64,000 nucleotides of DNA from Ectothiorhodospira shaposhnikovii (GCF_022227765.1 NZ_JAJMLZ010000002.1:1-64000); one strand, 5' to 3'; numbered from the stretch's first letter, positions 1 to 10,713 are shown. Numbers and translations are program-made. The notes: generated by a model from the sequence alone, not told the origin.

Positions 1-74
1 CCAACTTTTCAAGCACTTAAAAAAACAACCCGACAGCACGCAAGCCCGGACACTCCCTTCCCCACTCTCTCCAA

Positions 75-99
75 CCCCTCTCCCGCAAGGGGAGAGGGG
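75..99. repeat. Palindrome downstream of the prenyltransferase gene
   Basis: A perfect 10-bp inverted repeat (cccctctccc / gggagagggg) encloses a 5-nt loop. It lies just beyond the minus-strand prenyltransferase stop. No T-run follows on the minus strand, so it may be an interspersed palindrome rather than an intrinsic terminator. Confidence 0.6.
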
Positions 100-110
100 C
101 TGGCAAACCG

Positions 111-1004
111 CTACAGCGCAAGCTCCAGCACGAAGGCGCACAGGAACAGCAGGGCAAATACCGCAAACAGCTTTCCGGTCAACGGTGGCAGATCGCTGCG
201 ATCGGCTTGGCGGTTCACAACCTTCATCAACGGCACAAAGGCCAGGGGTAACGAAAAAAGAAGCTGCCACACCCAGGGCAGCAAACCAGCCAACCATAAT
301 CCCAAACTGACCAGGTAAGCACCCACCAGCATGGCCACATACAGATATCGTCCCGCATCGAGCCCAATCCTCACCGTCAATGTCCCCAGACCATGGCGGC
401 GATCTTCCTCATGATCCCGGATCTCGTTCGCCAGCAGCACCAAGGACGTAAGCAGACTGAACGGGATGCTTACCGCCAGCATGGACAGGGTCATCGGCGC
501 CCCCATGGCCATGGCCGATCCGCCCACCAGCAGGACGCCCATGAACCAGAACACCAGCACCACGCCAAGCCCCCGGCGCTTGTAGTGGACAGGCTCCGCG
601 GAATAGAAATACCCCCCCAGCAGACCCAGGATGATGATCACCAACAGGGGCCAACCCTGCATCAGAACAAGCCCCAGCCCGATCAACAGGGACACGCCGA
701 AGAAGATCATTCCCAGGGCGTGATAACGCCGAACATGCTCGATGGCCTCCGCCCACTCCCGGCGCGCCTCCCCTTCCGCGGCCTGTAAACAGGATTCCAG
801 CACCGGTAGGTCGGCATGATCGTTGATCAGGTTCACTGCCGCCTGAATGAGCACCCCCGCCCCGATGATCAGCAGCGCCAGCCAGAGATTACCGTATCCC
901 TGCTGCAGCGCCAGCACCGTGCCCAGACCGCAGGCGGCGATCGCCACGGTGTAGGAAAAGGGCCGGATGGCTCGTCTGAATCGATACGCCCCAGCAGGCT
1001 TCAT
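111..1004 (-). CDS. UbiA/MenA-family prenyltransferase
   Basis: Integral membrane prenyltransferase, 297 aa from the chosen start. The first Asp-rich motif is NLINDHADL and the second is NEIRDHEEDRRHG, matching the diphosphate/Mg-binding motifs of the UbiA superfamily. The stretch YFYSAEPVHYKRRGLG resembles the MenA (1,4-dihydroxy-2-naphthoate prenyltransferase) subgroup. About eight or nine hydrophobic segments are visible. The frame stays open to 1133, but ATG at 1004 follows GGGAGAGATTC, a good ribosome site, and avoids overlapping the upstream gene. It lies downstream of a SAM hydrolase-like gene on the same strand, possibly cotranscribed. The family is firm; the quinone substrate is inferred only. 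Confidence 0.85.
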   Translation of the reverse strand: MKPAGAYRFRRAIRPFSYTVAIAACGLGTVLALQQGYGNLWLALLIIGAGVLIQAAVNLINDHADLPVLESCLQAAEGEARREWAEAIEHVRRYHALGMIFFGVSLLIGLGLVLMQGWPLLVIIILGLLGGYFYSAEPVHYKRRGLGVVLVFWFMGVLLVGGSAMAMGAPMTLSMLAVSIPFSLLTSLVLLANEIRDHEEDRRHGLGTLTVRIGLDAGRYLYVAMLVGAYLVSLGLWLAGLLPWVWQLLFSLPLAFVPLMKVVNRQADRSDLPPLTGKLFAVFALLFLCAFVLELAL

Positions 1005-1098
1005 GAATCTCTCCCGGAAATGACCAAACGGATCAGGATATACGCGATCCACGCCAAGGCGAAAGAATGCCCCGACCCCACCCGCGGGTAGAACACCG

Positions 1099-1827
1099 TC
1101 ATTCCGCGCACTCAATGGGGCTACCGACCCCAAGCCCCAGTCGCTGAGCGGCGCTGCCCTGATTCATGGCAATCTCCACCAGGCCGATGGAATTGCGGTA
1201 CCAAAACAGCCCCCCCGGACCCACCTCCCCAAAAACCCGTCGATAGGGAATGTGCCTACCCGCCAGATTGAACACCACGGCATCACTCAGCGAGCCGGCC
1301 GGGATCCCGGTCATCGCATTGCCGTAGACATCCACATAGACCACCTCCCACAGGGCCGTCGGCCAGTCCCAGCCTTGCAACGCATCCGGCTGGACCGGAT
1401 CACCCGGGACGATTTCCCCATTGGCCAGCATGGCCGCCACCGGCGCAAACAGATCCCGACCATGAAAACTTTGGGAAAGGAACGGCGGTTCCCAGCGGAT
1501 GACCCATGCCTCCATCGCACCCAGGCGACGGGCCGCCGGCAGCAGCAAGCCATTGTCAGGCCCGACAAACCAGTGCGTGCCGGCATGCAGCATCAGGGGA
1601 CGACGGGGCGTCCCCACCCCCGGATCCACCACGCACAAAAATACACACCCCGACGGAAAAGGCGCCAGCAGTGCCTGCAGCAGATAGGCGGCGGCACGGG
1701 GGCGGAAGGCCGGCGCGTCGCTCTGCAGGTGAATCACCCGGGAACGCGGCGCCCGATGAGCCAGCACGGCCTCCATCTGCCCCAGATAGGGGCCCTCCCC
1801 GCCAAAATCGGTGAAGGTCACGATCAC
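1099..1827 (-). CDS. SAM hydroxide adenosyltransferase / SAM hydrolase-like protein (DUF62 family)
   Basis: 242 aa. The N-terminus MIVTFTDFGG and the later VVDPGVGTPRRPL and VGPDNGLLLP match the family that splits S-adenosylmethionine with water (or halide, in the halogenase branch) to adenosine and methionine. The conserved early Asp of TDFG and the PDNG loop are both present. The start is GTG after AAGGGGGGTGGG. Homologues are common as single cytoplasmic genes of unclear physiological role. It is transcribed away from the rplQ terminator and leads into the prenyltransferase. Hydrolase is more likely than halogenase by prevalence, which is inference. Confidence 0.88.
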   Translation of the reverse strand: MIVTFTDFGGEGPYLGQMEAVLAHRAPRSRVIHLQSDAPAFRPRAAAYLLQALLAPFPSGCVFLCVVDPGVGTPRRPLMLHAGTHWFVGPDNGLLLPAARRLGAMEAWVIRWEPPFLSQSFHGRDLFAPVAAMLANGEIVPGDPVQPDALQGWDWPTALWEVVYVDVYGNAMTGIPAGSLSDAVVFNLAGRHIPYRRVFGEVGPGGLFWYRNSIGLVEIAMNQGSAAQRLGLGVGSPIECAE

Positions 1828-1875
1828 AAACCCACCCCCCTTTCAGAGTCTTGCATGGCCCCGATACCACAGACA

Positions 1876-1907
1876 CGAAAAAGCCGGCACTAAGGCCGGC
1901 TTTTTCG
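1876..1907 (-). terminator. Intrinsic terminator of the ribosomal protein operon
   Basis: The stem aaaaagccggc / gccggcttttt has a 6-nt loop. Its flanking A and T runs make it work in both directions. It lies 34 nt past the rplQ stop on the minus strand and separates that operon from the SAM hydrolase-like gene. Confidence 0.9.
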
Positions 1908-1941
1908 GAACAGCGTGAACAGCAGATGATGCCGAGAAAGA

Positions 1942-2328
1942 TTACTCGGCGGCCTCCGCAGCCGCAGGCTCCGGACGATCCACCAGTTCCACGTAAGCCA
2001 TCGGTGCGTTGTCTCCCTTACGGAAACCGCACTTCAGGATACGCAGGTAACCACCCGGACGCGCCTGGTAACGAGGGCCCAGTTCATTGAACAGCTTGCC
2101 CACGATCTCGTCGTCCCGCAGACGTGCAAAGGCAAGACGGCGAGTGTGAACGCTGTCTTCCTTGGCCAAGGTGATCAAGGGCTCAGCCACCCGGCGCAGT
2201 TCCTTCGCCTTGGGCAGCGTCGTCTTGATCGCTTCGTGGCGGAACAGCGACAGCGCCAGGCTCTGCATGGTGGCCTTGCGGTGTGAACTGTTGCGATTAA
2301 GTTGCCTACCCGAGTGACGGTGACGCAT
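1942..2328 (-). CDS. rplQ: 50S ribosomal protein L17
   Basis: 128 aa, starting [19 protein letters not shown], the classic L17 N-terminus that lines the polypeptide exit tunnel. The core ending in [15 protein letters not shown] is complete. It has a short Ala/Glu-rich tail. It is the last gene of the alpha operon, after rpoA, followed directly by a strong terminator. Confidence 0.98.
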   Translation of the reverse strand: MRHRHSGRQLNRNSSHRKATMQSLALSLFRHEAIKTTLPKAKELRRVAEPLITLAKEDSVHTRRLAFARLRDDEIVGKLFNELGPRYQARPGGYLRILKCGFRKGDNAPMAYVELVDRPEPAAAEAAE

Positions 2329-2369
2329 GGCTTATATTCCTTAAGTCAAAATCTGCGAGACGACCGGGA

Positions 2370-3374
2370 TTAACCGGCGCTCTTCTTTTCGTGTTCTTTA
2401 AGGCCCGGCGGCGGCCAGTTCTCAAGACGCATACCCATGGACAGGCCATGGGAGGCCAGCACGTCCTTGATCTCGGTCAGGGACTTCTTGCCCAGGTTCG
2501 GGGTCTTGAGCAACTCCACTTCGGTTCTCTGAATCAGATCACCGATGTAGTAGATGTTCTCCGCCTTCAGGCAGTTGGCCGAACGCACCGTCAACTCCAG
2601 ATCATCCACCGGCCGCAACAGAATCGGGTCGATGTCCATGGACTTGCTTTCCTGGGTCACGGTCTCGTCACCCCGCAGTTCCACAAATGCCATCAACTGA
2701 CTCTGCAGGATGGTGGCCGCCTGGCGAATGGCGTCGTCCGGTGACACGGTGCCGTTGGTCTCCAGTTCGATGACCAGACGGTCCATGTCGGTGCGCTGTT
2801 CCACACGGGCACTTTCCACGTTGTAGGCCACACGACGGATCGGGCTGAAGCTGGCATCCAGCATCAGGCGGCCGATCGGGCGATCCTCGCCATCGGCCTG
2901 ACGACGGGCGGAGACCGGCTGATAGCCGCGACCCTTGCCCACCTTCAGGGTCATGTTCAGCTCACCGCTCTTGGTGAGATGAGCAATGACATGCTCCGGA
3001 TTCACCACTTCCACGTCATGATCCAGGGTGATGTCACCGGCCGTGACCACTCCCGGTCCCTTCTTCTTCAGGACCAGAGTGGCTTCGTCCCGGGCGGTCA
3101 TGCGCAGTGCGATGCCCTTCAGGTTCAGCAACACGTCGACGACGTCTTCCTGAACCCCTTCGAGGGTGGTGTACTCATGCAGCACACCTTCGATCTCCGC
3201 CTCCACCACGGCGGCGCCGGGGATGGAGGACAGCAGAATACGGCGAAGTGCGTTGCCGAGCGTATGACCGAAACCCCGCTCAAGCGGCTCCAGCACCACC
3301 TTGGACACATTGTCCGTGATGGACTGGACCTCGATATGCCGAGGCTTGAGGAGTTCGTTGACCTTGGTCTGCAT
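2370..3374 (-). CDS. rpoA: DNA-directed RNA polymerase subunit alpha
   Basis: 334 aa, against about 329 in E. coli. The N-terminal dimerisation domain (roughly 1-235) contains [18 protein letters not shown], which contacts beta and beta'. A linker and the C-terminal domain follow; its motif [17 protein letters not shown] holds the UP-element/activator-binding helix. A TTG precedes the ATG, but ATG at 3374 sits 7 nt after GAGG and is preferred. It lies between rpsD and rplQ in the standard alpha operon order rpsM-rpsK-rpsD-rpoA-rplQ. Confidence 0.98.
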   Translation of the reverse strand: MQTKVNELLKPRHIEVQSITDNVSKVVLEPLERGFGHTLGNALRRILLSSIPGAAVVEAEIEGVLHEYTTLEGVQEDVVDVLLNLKGIALRMTARDEATLVLKKKGPGVVTAGDITLDHDVEVVNPEHVIAHLTKSGELNMTLKVGKGRGYQPVSARRQADGEDRPIGRLMLDASFSPIRRVAYNVESARVEQRTDMDRLVIELETNGTVSPDDAIRQAATILQSQLMAFVELRGDETVTQESKSMDIDPILLRPVDDLELTVRSANCLKAENIYYIGDLIQRTEVELLKTPNLGKKSLTEIKDVLASHGLSMGMRLENWPPPGLKEHEKKSAG

Positions 3375-3392
3375 CAAAGACCTCGTAACTGA

Positions 3393-4013
3393 TTACTTGG
3401 AGTAGAGCTCGACCACCAGGGATTCGTTGATATCCGCCGGCAGGTCGCTGCGCTCAGGAGCGTTCTTGAACACGCCTTCCATTTTCTTGGTGTCCACGTC
3501 CACCCACTCGGGGAAGCCGAACTGCTCGGCCAGCGCCAGGGAATCCTGGATGCGGACCTGCTTGCGGGACTTCTCGCGAATGGAGATCACGTCCGTGGGC
3601 TTGACCTGGTAGGAAGGGATGTTCACGGTGCGACCGTTCACCTGGATGGCCTTGTGGCTCACCAGCTGACGGGCTTCCGCGCGGGTGCTGCCGAAGCCCA
3701 TCCGGTACACCACGTTGTCCAGCCGGCATTCCAGCAGACGCAGCAGGTTGTCACCGGTGGAGCCCTTCAGGCGGCTCGCTTCCTTATAGTAGTTGCGGAA
3801 CTGACGCTCCAGAACTCCATAGATACGGCGCAGCTTCTGCTTTTCACGCAGCTGCACACCGTAGTCGGACAGACGGGTACGGCGATCGCCGTGCTGCCCA
3901 GGAGCCTTGTCCAGCTTGCACTTGGAATCCAGTGCGCGGACGCGGCTCTTCAGGGACAAGTCGGTGCCTTCGCGGCGACTCAGCTTGCACTTGGGACCAA
4001 TATAACGTGCCAT
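3393..4013 (-). CDS. rpsD: 30S ribosomal protein S4
   Basis: 206 aa, the same length as the E. coli protein. It begins [16 protein letters not shown]. An S4 RNA-binding domain in the second half includes [11 protein letters not shown] and [12 protein letters not shown]4 nucleates 30S assembly. In enterics it also represses its own operon by binding rpsM mRNA; whether that holds here cannot be told by eye. Confidence 0.98.
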   Translation of the reverse strand: MARYIGPKCKLSRREGTDLSLKSRVRALDSKCKLDKAPGQHGDRRTRLSDYGVQLREKQKLRRIYGVLERQFRNYYKEASRLKGSTGDNLLRLLECRLDNVVYRMGFGSTRAEARQLVSHKAIQVNGRTVNIPSYQVKPTDVISIREKSRKQVRIQDSLALAEQFGFPEWVDVDTKKMEGVFKNAPERSDLPADINESLVVELYSK

Positions 4014-4028
4014 GGTGCTCCTCCGGGA

Positions 4029-4418
4029 CTATACGCGCCGCTTCTTCGGCGGACGGCAACCATTGTGGGGAATCGGCGTGATGTCGCTGATGTTCGTGAT
4101 CTTGAAGCCCACGTTGTTCAGGGCGCGAACCGCCGACTCCCGCCCCGGGCCAGGACCCTTGACGAGCACTTCCAGATTCTTGAGACCATATTCCTGAGCA
4201 GCCGTACCGGCACGCTCGGCAGCCACCTGGGCGGCGAACGGCGTGCTCTTGCGGGAGCCGCGGAACCCGGAACCACCGGCCGTGGCCCAGGACAGGGTGT
4301 TGCCCTGGCGGTCGGTGATCGTCACGATCGTGTTGTTGAAGGACGCATAGACATGCGCCACACCGTCGGAGACGGACTTCTTGACCTTCTTACGGGTCCG
4401 GGTGGGGGCCTGTGCCAT
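4029..4418 (-). CDS. rpsK: 30S ribosomal protein S11
   Basis: 129 aa, the same length as E. coli S11. A basic N-terminus precedes the S11 core, with [19 protein letters not shown] and the C-terminal [13 protein letters not shown] that interacts with 16S rRNA in the platform. The ATG start follows a Gly-rich ribosome site in the rpsM-rpsK gap of 24 nt. Confidence 0.98.
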   Translation of the reverse strand: MAQAPTRTRKKVKKSVSDGVAHVYASFNNTIVTITDRQGNTLSWATAGGSGFRGSRKSTPFAAQVAAERAGTAAQEYGLKNLEVLVKGPGPGRESAVRALNNVGFKITNISDITPIPHNGCRPPKKRRV

Positions 4419-4442
4419 ACCTGTTTCCTGTAATCCTGATAA

Positions 4443-4799
4443 TTACTTGCGGATGGGGCGACGCGGTCCCTTGCGGGTGCGCGCATTCGTGCGGGTACGC
4501 TGACCGCGCAGAGGCAGGCCGCGACGGTGGCGCAAGCCCCGGTAGCAACCCAGATCCATCAAGCGCTTGATGTTCATGGAGGTCTCACGACGGAGGTCAC
4601 CCTCGACCGTGAAACGACCCACTTCCGTACGCACCTTCTCCACTTCGTCTTCGGAGAGTTCGCGGATCTTGATGTCCGGACGAATCCCAGCTGCCTCGCA
4701 GATTTTCTGGGCACGGGTTTTACCAACACCATAAATTGCCTGAAGGGCAATCACGGCATGTTTGTGGTCCGGAATATTGACACCTGCTACACGAGCCAT
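4443..4799 (-). CDS. rpsM: 30S ribosomal protein S13
   Basis: 118 aa from [13 protein letters not shown]. The frame opens six codons earlier, but this start follows GGAG at 9 nt and matches the family N-terminus. The helix-two-turn-helix and the basic C-terminal tail ([18 protein letters not shown]) that reaches the P-site tRNA are present. First gene of the alpha operon segment, right after rpmJ. Confidence 0.97.
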   Translation of the reverse strand: MARVAGVNIPDHKHAVIALQAIYGVGKTRAQKICEAAGIRPDIKIRELSEDEVEKVRTEVGRFTVEGDLRRETSMNIKRLMDLGCYRGLRHRRGLPLRGQRTRTNARTRKGPRRPIRK

Positions 4800-4866
4800 C
4801 CAGCTATCTCCAAGCACCGGCGGAAAAGCCGGGTATTCTAACCAGTGAACGCCGCCGAATCAACGG

Positions 4867-4980
4867 TTAACCCTGCCGCTGTTTGTGACGGGGATCCGAG
4901 CAGATCACACGCACCACACCATTGCGGCGGATGATCTTGCAGTTGCGGCAAATCTTTTTTACAGACGCACGTACTTTCAT
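4867..4980 (-). CDS. rpmJ: 50S ribosomal protein L36
   Basis: 37 aa, starting [15 protein letters not shown]. It is the zinc-ribbon (C+) version, with CxxC, a later Cys in VRVICSD and a His in PRHKQ. It lies in the secY-rpsM gap, the normal place for the last gene of the spc operon. By contrast, S14 in this window is the zinc-free type. Confidence 0.96.
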   Translation of the reverse strand: MKVRASVKKICRNCKIIRRNGVVRVICSDPRHKQRQG

Positions 4981-5004
4981 CTCAATTTCCTCTAGCTGGG
5001 CCTG

Positions 5005-6360
5005 CTATCGCAGCATGCCCGACTTGCCATAGCCTTTCAGGTTGGCCTTGCGCATCAATCCCTCGTACTGATGGGACACCAGGTGCGCCTGCAACTGCGC
5101 CATGAAATCCATCACCACGATCACGATGATCAGCAGGGACGCACCACCGAAGTAGAAGGGCACGTTCCAGTACAGGATCAGGAACTCGGGCATCAGACAC
5201 ACGGCGGTGATGTAGATGGCACCCACCGCCGTCAGACGGGTCATGACACCATCGATATACCGCTCGGTCTGCGCCCCCGGCCGGATACCTGGAATGAAGG
5301 CACCTGACTTTTTCAGGTTTTCCGCCGTCTCCCGGGCATTGAACACCAACGCCGTATAGAAGAAGCAGAAGAATACGATTGCCGCACCATAAAGCATCAC
5401 GTAGAGCGGCTGTCCCGGGCCCAAGGCCGTCGACAGATCCCGCAACCAGGTCATGCCCTCCGCCTGCCCGAACCAGGTCCCCAGGGTAGCGGGGAACAGG
5501 ATGATGCTGGAGGCGAAGATGGCCGGAATCACACCCGCCATGTTCAGCTTCAGGGGCAGATGACTGCTCTGACCGCCGAAGACCTTACGCCCTACCTGGC
5601 GCTTGGCATAGTTGACCGTGATACGACGCTGACCACGTTCCACGAAGACGATGAAACCGATCACCGCCATGCCCATGGTCATGAGCAGGATCACGAAGGC
5701 AGGAGACAGCTCACCGGTGCTGGCCAGTTCCAGAGTCCCTCCCAGGGCACCCGGCAGACCGGCAACGATACCGGCGAAGATGATGATGGAGATACCGTTG
5801 CCGATACCCCGCTCAGTCACCTGTTCACCCAACCACATCAGAAACACCGTACCGGTCACCAGAGAGACCACTGTGGTGAAGATGAAACCGATACCCGGAT
5901 TCACCGCCACCGTAGTGTCGCCGATCACCTGCTGATTCAGGGCGATGGCGATACCGATACTCTGGATCAGGGCCAGGAACACCGTGCCGTAGCGGGTGTA
6001 CTGGGTGATTTTTCGCCTACCCGGCTCCCCTTCCTTCTTGATCTGTTGCAGGGCCGGCACCGTTGCAGCCAGAAGCTGCATGATGATGGCCGCCGAGATG
6101 TACGGCATCACCCCGAGGGCAAACAGACTCAGACGCTCAAGGGCCCCACCCGCAAACATGTTGAACATGTCCAGAATGGTTCCCGACTGAGCGTCGTAGA
6201 ACTGCGCCATTGCAATGGGATCGATCCCCGGCACCGGGATGAAGGTCCCGATGCGGTAGACCACCAACGCCATCAGCACAAACAAAAGGCGCTGGCGAAG
6301 TTCAGTGAACCTCCCCAGCCCGCCTAGTGTTGCGCCCCCTGCTGTATTGGAAGCGGCCAC
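5005..6360 (-). CDS. secY: Protein translocase subunit SecY
   Basis: 451 aa with about ten membrane segments, forming the central channel of the Sec translocon. Recognisable stretches include [13 protein letters not shown] near the N-terminus, SALGIMPYI-type sequence ([18 protein letters not shown] region) and [13 protein letters not shown] before the cytoplasmic loop for ribosome/SecA docking. The start is GTG, placed immediately after the rplO TAA with AGGA 5 nt upstream inside rplO, so the two are translationally coupled. SecE is encoded at 31.5 kb. Confidence 0.98.
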   Translation of the reverse strand: MAASNTAGGATLGGLGRFTELRQRLLFVLMALVVYRIGTFIPVPGIDPIAMAQFYDAQSGTILDMFNMFAGGALERLSLFALGVMPYISAAIIMQLLAATVPALQQIKKEGEPGRRKITQYTRYGTVFLALIQSIGIAIALNQQVIGDTTVAVNPGIGFIFTTVVSLVTGTVFLMWLGEQVTERGIGNGISIIIFAGIVAGLPGALGGTLELASTGELSPAFVILLMTMGMAVIGFIVFVERGQRRITVNYAKRQVGRKVFGGQSSHLPLKLNMAGVIPAIFASSIILFPATLGTWFGQAEGMTWLRDLSTALGPGQPLYVMLYGAAIVFFCFFYTALVFNARETAENLKKSGAFIPGIRPGAQTERYIDGVMTRLTAVGAIYITAVCLMPEFLILYWNVPFYFGGASLLIIVIVVMDFMAQLQAHLVSHQYEGLMRKANLKGYGKSGMLR

Positions 6361-6792
6361 TTAGTCCTCGATTTGCCCGCCGGCGGCCTCGATGGCAGCC
6401 CGCGCGCCCTTGGTTACGGCCACGCCCTTGAGGCTCACGGCCTTGTCAATGGAACCCGAAGCAATCACCTTGGCCTTGACGGTCTGTTCCGGCACGATGC
6501 CGGCGGCCTTCAGGGCAGCCAGATCGATCACGCCTTCCAGACCGGCCAGCTCGTGCAGACGCACCTCGGCATTGCCGGCACTGGTACGGGAACGGAAACC
6601 CACCTTCGGCAGGCGGCGCTGCAGGGGCATCTGACCGCCCTCGAAGCCCACCTTGTGATAACCGCCAGCACGGGACTTCTGACCCTTGTGACCACGGCCA
6701 CCGGTCTTGCCCAGACCGGAACCGATACCACGGCCAAGACGCTTGGCGTCGGGACGGCTACCCGGTGCGGGACTCAGATTGTTCAGTCTCAT
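6361..6792 (-). CDS. rplO: 50S ribosomal protein L15
   Basis: 143 aa from [22 protein letters not shown], the family N-terminus, preceded by GAGGAGG at 6 nt. The frame opens five codons earlier but lacks a ribosome site there. The Gly/Lys-rich N-terminal extension ([18 protein letters not shown]) penetrates the 23S rRNA. Its stop abuts the secY GTG. Confidence 0.97.
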   Translation of the reverse strand: MRLNNLSPAPGSRPDAKRLGRGIGSGLGKTGGRGHKGQKSRAGGYHKVGFEGGQMPLQRRLPKVGFRSRTSAGNAEVRLHELAGLEGVIDLAALKAAGIVPEQTVKAKVIASGSIDKAVSLKGVAVTKGARAAIEAAGGQIED

Positions 6793-6793
6793 C

Positions 6794-6982
6794 TCAAACC
6801 TCCTCAACCTTCAGGAGATAGGATACCTTGTTGATCATCCCCCGATTTTCCGGCGTATCCTTGACGACCACCGGATTGTGGATACGACGGATGCCGAGGC
6901 CGCGCAGGCAGGCCTGGTGGCTCTTCAGCCGCCCATGCTTGCTGCGGATCAGCGTCACCTTGAGTTCGTTCGCGGCTGCCAT
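6794..6982 (-). CDS. rpmD: 50S ribosomal protein L30
   Basis: 62 aa. [31 protein letters not shown] is the L30/L7e fold and ends in a short acidic tail. It sits between rpsE and rplO with 1-2 nt gaps, so translation is probably coupled. Confidence 0.97.
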   Translation of the reverse strand: MAAANELKVTLIRSKHGRLKSHQACLRGLGIRRIHNPVVVKDTPENRGMINKVSYLLKVEEV

Positions 6983-6984
6983 GA

Positions 6985-7488
6985 TTACCCCACGATCTCT
7001 TCGAGTTTCTTGCCACGCTTGGCGGCGATGAGCTTCGGATCATGCACGGCGGTCAAGCCATTCAGGGTCGCGCGCACCACATTAATGGGGTTGCGCGAGC
7101 CAATGCACTTGGCCAGCACGTTACGCACACCCGCCACTTCGAAGACGGCACGCATGGCACCACCGGCAATGATACCGGTACCTTCGGAAGCCGGCTGCAT
7201 GAAGACCTTCGCGGCGCCGTGACGGGAACTCACGGAGTAATGCAGCGTGCCATCGTTCAGGGGGACGGAGCGCATGTTCTTGCGCGCGGATTCCATCGCC
7301 TTCTGGATGGCCAGGGGCACTTCACGGGCCTTGCCGTAGCCAAAGCCGACCTTGCCGTTGCCGTCACCGACCACGGTCAGGGCAGTAAAACGAAACTGGC
7401 GTCCACCCTTGACCACCTTGGCCACGCGGTTGACGGAGATGAGCTTCTCCTGAAGGCCGTCGTTCTCGCTCGCATTCACACTTGCCAT
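6985..7488 (-). CDS. rpsE: 30S ribosomal protein S5
   Basis: 167 aa, equal to E. coli S5, from [11 protein letters not shown]; the frame is open 15 codons further upstream. The double-stranded RNA-binding-like N-domain ([19 protein letters not shown], where fidelity and spectinomycin mutations cluster in enterics) and the C-domain ([17 protein letters not shown]) are intact. Ribosome site AAGGGTG at 7 nt. Confidence 0.97.
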   Translation of the reverse strand: MASVNASENDGLQEKLISVNRVAKVVKGGRQFRFTALTVVGDGNGKVGFGYGKAREVPLAIQKAMESARKNMRSVPLNDGTLHYSVSSRHGAAKVFMQPASEGTGIIAGGAMRAVFEVAGVRNVLAKCIGSRNPINVVRATLNGLTAVHDPKLIAAKRGKKLEEIVG

Positions 7489-7501
7489 TGCATCACCCTT
7501 G

Positions 7502-7855
7502 TCAGAATTCCAGGCCACCTTCGCGGGCGGCATCGGCCAGCGCCTTCACACGGCCGTGATACTTGAACCCCGAGCGGTCGAACGCCACCTTCTTGATACC
7601 CTTGGCGACCGCACGCTCGGCAATCAGACGGCCCACGGCGGCAGCCGCTTCGATGTTGCCGGTGGACTTCAGGCCACCGCGCACATCGGCTTCCACGGTG
7701 GAGGCGCAGGTCAGCACCTCGGAACCGGAGGGCGCGATGATCTGCGCGTACACATGCCGCGGCGTGCGGTGCACGCAGAGACGATGGGCGCCGAGTTCAC
7801 GGATTTTGTACCGGGCCCGCTTGGAGCGCCGGAGTCGAGCTTCTTTCTTATCCAT
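7502..7855 (-). CDS. rplR: 50S ribosomal protein L18
   Basis: 117 aa from [17 protein letters not shown], a basic N-terminus that binds 5S rRNA. The core ends with [26 protein letters not shown]. Start at 7855 follows AGGTGA; three extra upstream codons are excluded on that ground. Confidence 0.97.
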   Translation of the reverse strand: MDKKEARLRRSKRARYKIRELGAHRLCVHRTPRHVYAQIIAPSGSEVLTCASTVEADVRGGLKSTGNIEAAAAVGRLIAERAVAKGIKKVAFDRSGFKYHGRVKALADAAREGGLEF

Positions 7856-7869
7856 TGCGGTCACCTAGC

Positions 7870-8403
7870 CTACTTCTTCTTCGCTTCCTTGCGGATGATC
7901 TGTTCATTCGCATACCGGATACCCTTGCCCTTGTAGGGCTCCGGCGGACGGTAGCGGCGAATCTCGGAGGCAACCTGCCCCACCTTCTGCTTGTCGACAC
8001 CCTTCACCAGGATTTCGGTCTGGCTGGGGGTCTCAATGCTGATGCCTTCCGGCACCGGGTATTCCACCGGGTGGGACAGACCGAGAGTCAGGTTCAGCTT
8101 GTTACCCTGTGCCTGGGCACGATAGCCCACGCCCACGAGTTCCAGCTTGCGCTGGAAACCTTCGCTCACACCCACCACCATGTTGTTCACAACGGCGCGC
8201 ATTGTACCCGCCATGGCGTTGTGACGGGTATCATTATTGGCAGGCTTGAAGGTAAGCACACCTTCTTCCTGGGCAATCTCGACGTTCGGGTTGGCCGGGA
8301 AGGCAATGTTTCCCTTCGGCCCCTTCACGGAGATCGACTCATTGCTGATAGACACATCGACGCCCTTGGGCAGTGCGATGGGGTTTTTCGCTACTCGGGA
8401 CAT
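7870..8403 (-). CDS. rplF: 50S ribosomal protein L6
   Basis: 177 aa, E. coli length. Two tandem L6 domains: the first carries [11 protein letters not shown] and the second [24 protein letters not shown], with [11 protein letters not shown] near the C-terminus. It lies near the sarcin-ricin loop in the ribosome. Gap to rpsH is 13 nt. Confidence 0.98.
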   Translation of the reverse strand: MSRVAKNPIALPKGVDVSISNESISVKGPKGNIAFPANPNVEIAQEEGVLTFKPANNDTRHNAMAGTMRAVVNNMVVGVSEGFQRKLELVGVGYRAQAQGNKLNLTLGLSHPVEYPVPEGISIETPSQTEILVKGVDKQKVGQVASEIRRYRPPEPYKGKGIRYANEQIIRKEAKKK

Positions 8404-8416
8404 GGCTTCAATCCGA

Positions 8417-8812
8417 TTAGGAGACGATGCAGAGTACTTCGCCGCCCTGACCCTGGGCGCGGGCCTGGCGATCGGTCATCACACCCTTGGAGGTGGAGAC
8501 GATGGCGACACCCAGTCCGCCGATCACCTTGGGCAGTTCATCCTTGCTACGGTAGATCCGCAGACCAGGCCGGCTGACGCGACGGATGGTCTCGATGACC
8601 GGGCGGCCCTGGAAGTACTTCAGCTTCACCGTCATGACGGGTTTCTTGTCCTGCTCGCTCACCACCACATCGGCGACGTAGCCTTCGTCCTTGAGGACGT
8701 TGGCGATGGCCACCTTCAGCTTGGAAGACGGCAGGCTGATTTCGGTCTTGGCAGCGCGCTGGCCATTGCGGATGCGGGTCAGCAGATCTGCCACGGGATC
8801 GGTCATGCTCAT
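8417..8812 (-). CDS. rpsH: 30S ribosomal protein S8
   Basis: 131 aa from [18 protein letters not shown]. The frame is open 37 codons upstream into the rpsN end, but those residues do not resemble S8. S8 binds 16S helix 21 and in enterics represses the spc operon through rplE mRNA. The C-terminal [18 protein letters not shown] and [13 protein letters not shown] are canonical. Confidence 0.97.
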   Translation of the reverse strand: MSMTDPVADLLTRIRNGQRAAKTEISLPSSKLKVAIANVLKDEGYVADVVVSEQDKKPVMTVKLKYFQGRPVIETIRRVSRPGLRIYRSKDELPKVIGGLGVAIVSTSKGVMTDRQARAQGQGGEVLCIVS

Positions 8813-8828
8813 ATCAGGTGTTTCCCTC

Positions 8829-9134
8829 TTACCAGCTCGACTTGACCAGGCCGGGGACATCCCCGCGCATGGCCGCCTCGCGCAGCTTGTTGCGACCCAG
8901 GCCAAATTTCCGATAGTACCCATGGGGACGACCGGTCAGGTGGCAGCGATTGCGCTGACGCACAGGACTGGAATCACGGGGCAGCTTCTGCAGCTTCATC
9001 ACTGCAGCCATGCGATCCTCGTGGCTCGTCTCCGGGTTCTGGATGAGCGCCTTCAGCTCCGCGCGCTTCGCCGAGTACTGCTTAACCAACTGGGCGCGCT
9101 TGAGTTCGCGCATCATCATGGAAGTTTTGGCCAT
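8829..9134 (-). CDS. rpsN: 30S ribosomal protein S14, zinc-independent form
   Basis: 101 aa, the long form without the CxxC...CxxC zinc knuckle of the 61-residue type. The C-terminal [24 protein letters not shown] is the family signature. It lies in standard spc order between rplE and rpsH. Confidence 0.98.
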   Translation of the reverse strand: MAKTSMMMRELKRAQLVKQYSAKRAELKALIQNPETSHEDRMAAVMKLQKLPRDSSPVRQRNRCHLTGRPHGYYRKFGLGRNKLREAAMRGDVPGLVKSSW

Positions 9135-9149
9135 AGCTCTATAAACCTC

Positions 9150-9689
9150 TTATTGCTTGAACGGGAAGCGGAACGCTTCCAGCAGCGCCCGGCCTTCCTC
9201 GTCGGTCTTGGCCGTGGTGGTGATGGTGATGTCCATGCCACGCAGGGCGTCGATCTTGTCGTAGTCCACTTCAGGGAAGATGATCTGTTCCCGAATGCCC
9301 ATGTTGAAGTTGCCGCGACCGTCGAAGGACTTGCCGGAGATACCACGGAAGTCACGCACACGGGGCAGCGCCACGTTCACCAGACGATCGAGGAATTCGT
9401 ACATCCGCTCCCGGCGCAGGGTCACCTTGCAGCCAATGGGGTAGTCATCACGGATCTTGAAGCCGGCGATGGACTTGCGGGCACGGGTCACCACGGGCTT
9501 CTGACCAGCGATGGCGGTCATGTCGCCCAGGGCGTGCTCGATGATCTTCTTGTCGGCCACCGCCTCACCCAGACCCATGTTCAGGGTGATCTTGGTGATG
9601 CGCGGTACCTCCATGACGTTGGAATAGTTGAAGCGCTCCATGAGCTGCTTCACCACCGTCTCCTGATAAAATGCTTTCAGCCTGGCCAT
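9150..9689 (-). CDS. rplE: 50S ribosomal protein L5
   Basis: 179 aa, E. coli length, from [12 protein letters not shown]. It contains [16 protein letters not shown] and the C-terminal [16 protein letters not shown]. It binds 5S rRNA and contacts P-site tRNA. Three upstream codons (MDQ) are possible but not family-like. Confidence 0.97.
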   Translation of the reverse strand: MARLKAFYQETVVKQLMERFNYSNVMEVPRITKITLNMGLGEAVADKKIIEHALGDMTAIAGQKPVVTRARKSIAGFKIRDDYPIGCKVTLRRERMYEFLDRLVNVALPRVRDFRGISGKSFDGRGNFNMGIREQIIFPEVDYDKIDALRGMDITITTTAKTDEEGRALLEAFRFPFKQ

Positions 9690-9699
9690 CTGATCCACC

Positions 9700-10020
9700 T
9701 TAAGACGCGTCGACGACTTCGTTGTTGGACTTGTAGACGCGCACCTTACGGCCGTCCTCCAGAGTCCTGAACCCGACGCGGTCGCCCTTGCCGGACGCAG
9801 GGTTGTACAGCATCACGTTGGAGATGTGCAAGGGCATCTCCTTGTCGATGATGCCGCCACTCACGCCCGCGTAGGGGTTTGGCTTCTGGTGTTTTTTCAC
9901 CATGTTGATGTTCTGGACCAGCACCCGATCATTTTCGAGCACCTTCAGAACGGTACCGCGGCGGCCCTTGTCTTTGCCGGCGATGACTACCACGTCATCA
10001 CCCTGTCGAATTCTGCGCAT
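9700..10020 (-). CDS. rplX: 50S ribosomal protein L24
   Basis: 106 aa with an N-terminal KOW motif ([20 protein letters not shown]). It is an early assembly protein of the large subunit near the tunnel exit. It is followed 10 nt later by rplE. Confidence 0.97.
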   Translation of the reverse strand: MRRIRQGDDVVVIAGKDKGRRGTVLKVLENDRVLVQNINMVKKHQKPNPYAGVSGGIIDKEMPLHISNVMLYNPASGKGDRVGFRTLEDGRKVRVYKSNNEVVDAS

Positions 10021-10037
10021 CGTCTCTTACCTCAGCC

Positions 10038-10406
10038 TTACAGGACTTCCGGCGCCAGTGAAATAATCTTCATGAACCGCTCGCCGCGCAGTTCGCGGGT
10101 CACGGGTCCGAAGATACGGGTGCCGATGGGCTGGAGCTGGTTGTTGAGCAGAACGGCCGCGTTGCGGTCAAAGCGCACCACCGAACCATCCGGACGACGC
10201 ACGCCCTTGGCCGTCCGCACCACCACGGCGTTATACACCTCGCCCTTCTTCACCTTGCCGCGGGGGATGGCGTCCTTGACGCTCACCTTGATGATGTCAC
10301 CCACGCCGGCATAGCGGCGATGAGAGCCGCCGAGCACCTTGATGCACTGGACCCGGCGCGCCCCGCTGTTGTCCGCTGCATCCAAAACCGTCTGCATCTG
10401 AATCAT
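10038..10406 (-). CDS. rplN: 50S ribosomal protein L14
   Basis: 122 aa, starting [21 protein letters not shown], the L14 signature. The later [19 protein letters not shown] is also typical. It forms the intersubunit bridge with 16S helix 14. Start of the spc operon segment after rpsQ. Confidence 0.98.
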   Translation of the reverse strand: MIQMQTVLDAADNSGARRVQCIKVLGGSHRRYAGVGDIIKVSVKDAIPRGKVKKGEVYNAVVVRTAKGVRRPDGSVVRFDRNAAVLLNNQLQPIGTRIFGPVTRELRGERFMKIISLAPEVL

Positions 10407-10446
10407 GTTCTGATCTCACTTCCTATCGGTGGTCACTTGCACCGGC

Positions 10447-10713
10447 TTACTCAGGCGCGCGCTCAACGACCTTAAGCAGACGGAACGTCTTGGTCCGGGA
10501 CATGGGACGGCACTCCTTCACCAGGACCTTGTCGCCCATCCGGGAATCATTGTTCTCGTCGTGCACATGGAGCTTCGTGGAGCGACGCATGTACTTACCG
10601 TACAGCGGATGCTTGACCCGGCGCTCGATGAGCACGGTACGGGTCTTGTCCATCTTGTCGCTCACCACACGGCCGGTGATCGCACGCTGTTCTTTCTGTT
10701 CCTGTTCGCTCAT
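10447..10713 (-). CDS. rpsQ: 30S ribosomal protein S17
   Basis: 88 aa, slightly longer than E. coli S17 because of an acidic N-terminus (MSEQEQKEQ). The OB-fold core [20 protein letters not shown] and [20 protein letters not shown] are clear. Last gene of the S10 segment. Confidence 0.97.
   Translation of the reverse strand: MSEQEQKEQRAITGRVVSDKMDKTRTVLIERRVKHPLYGKYMRRSTKLHVHDENNDSRMGDKVLVKECRPMSRTKTFRLLKVVERAPE

Noticed and set aside
8417-8923. Longer S8 start
   Set aside because: The upstream 37 codons overlap rpsN and do not resemble S8; [11 protein letters not shown] is the family start.
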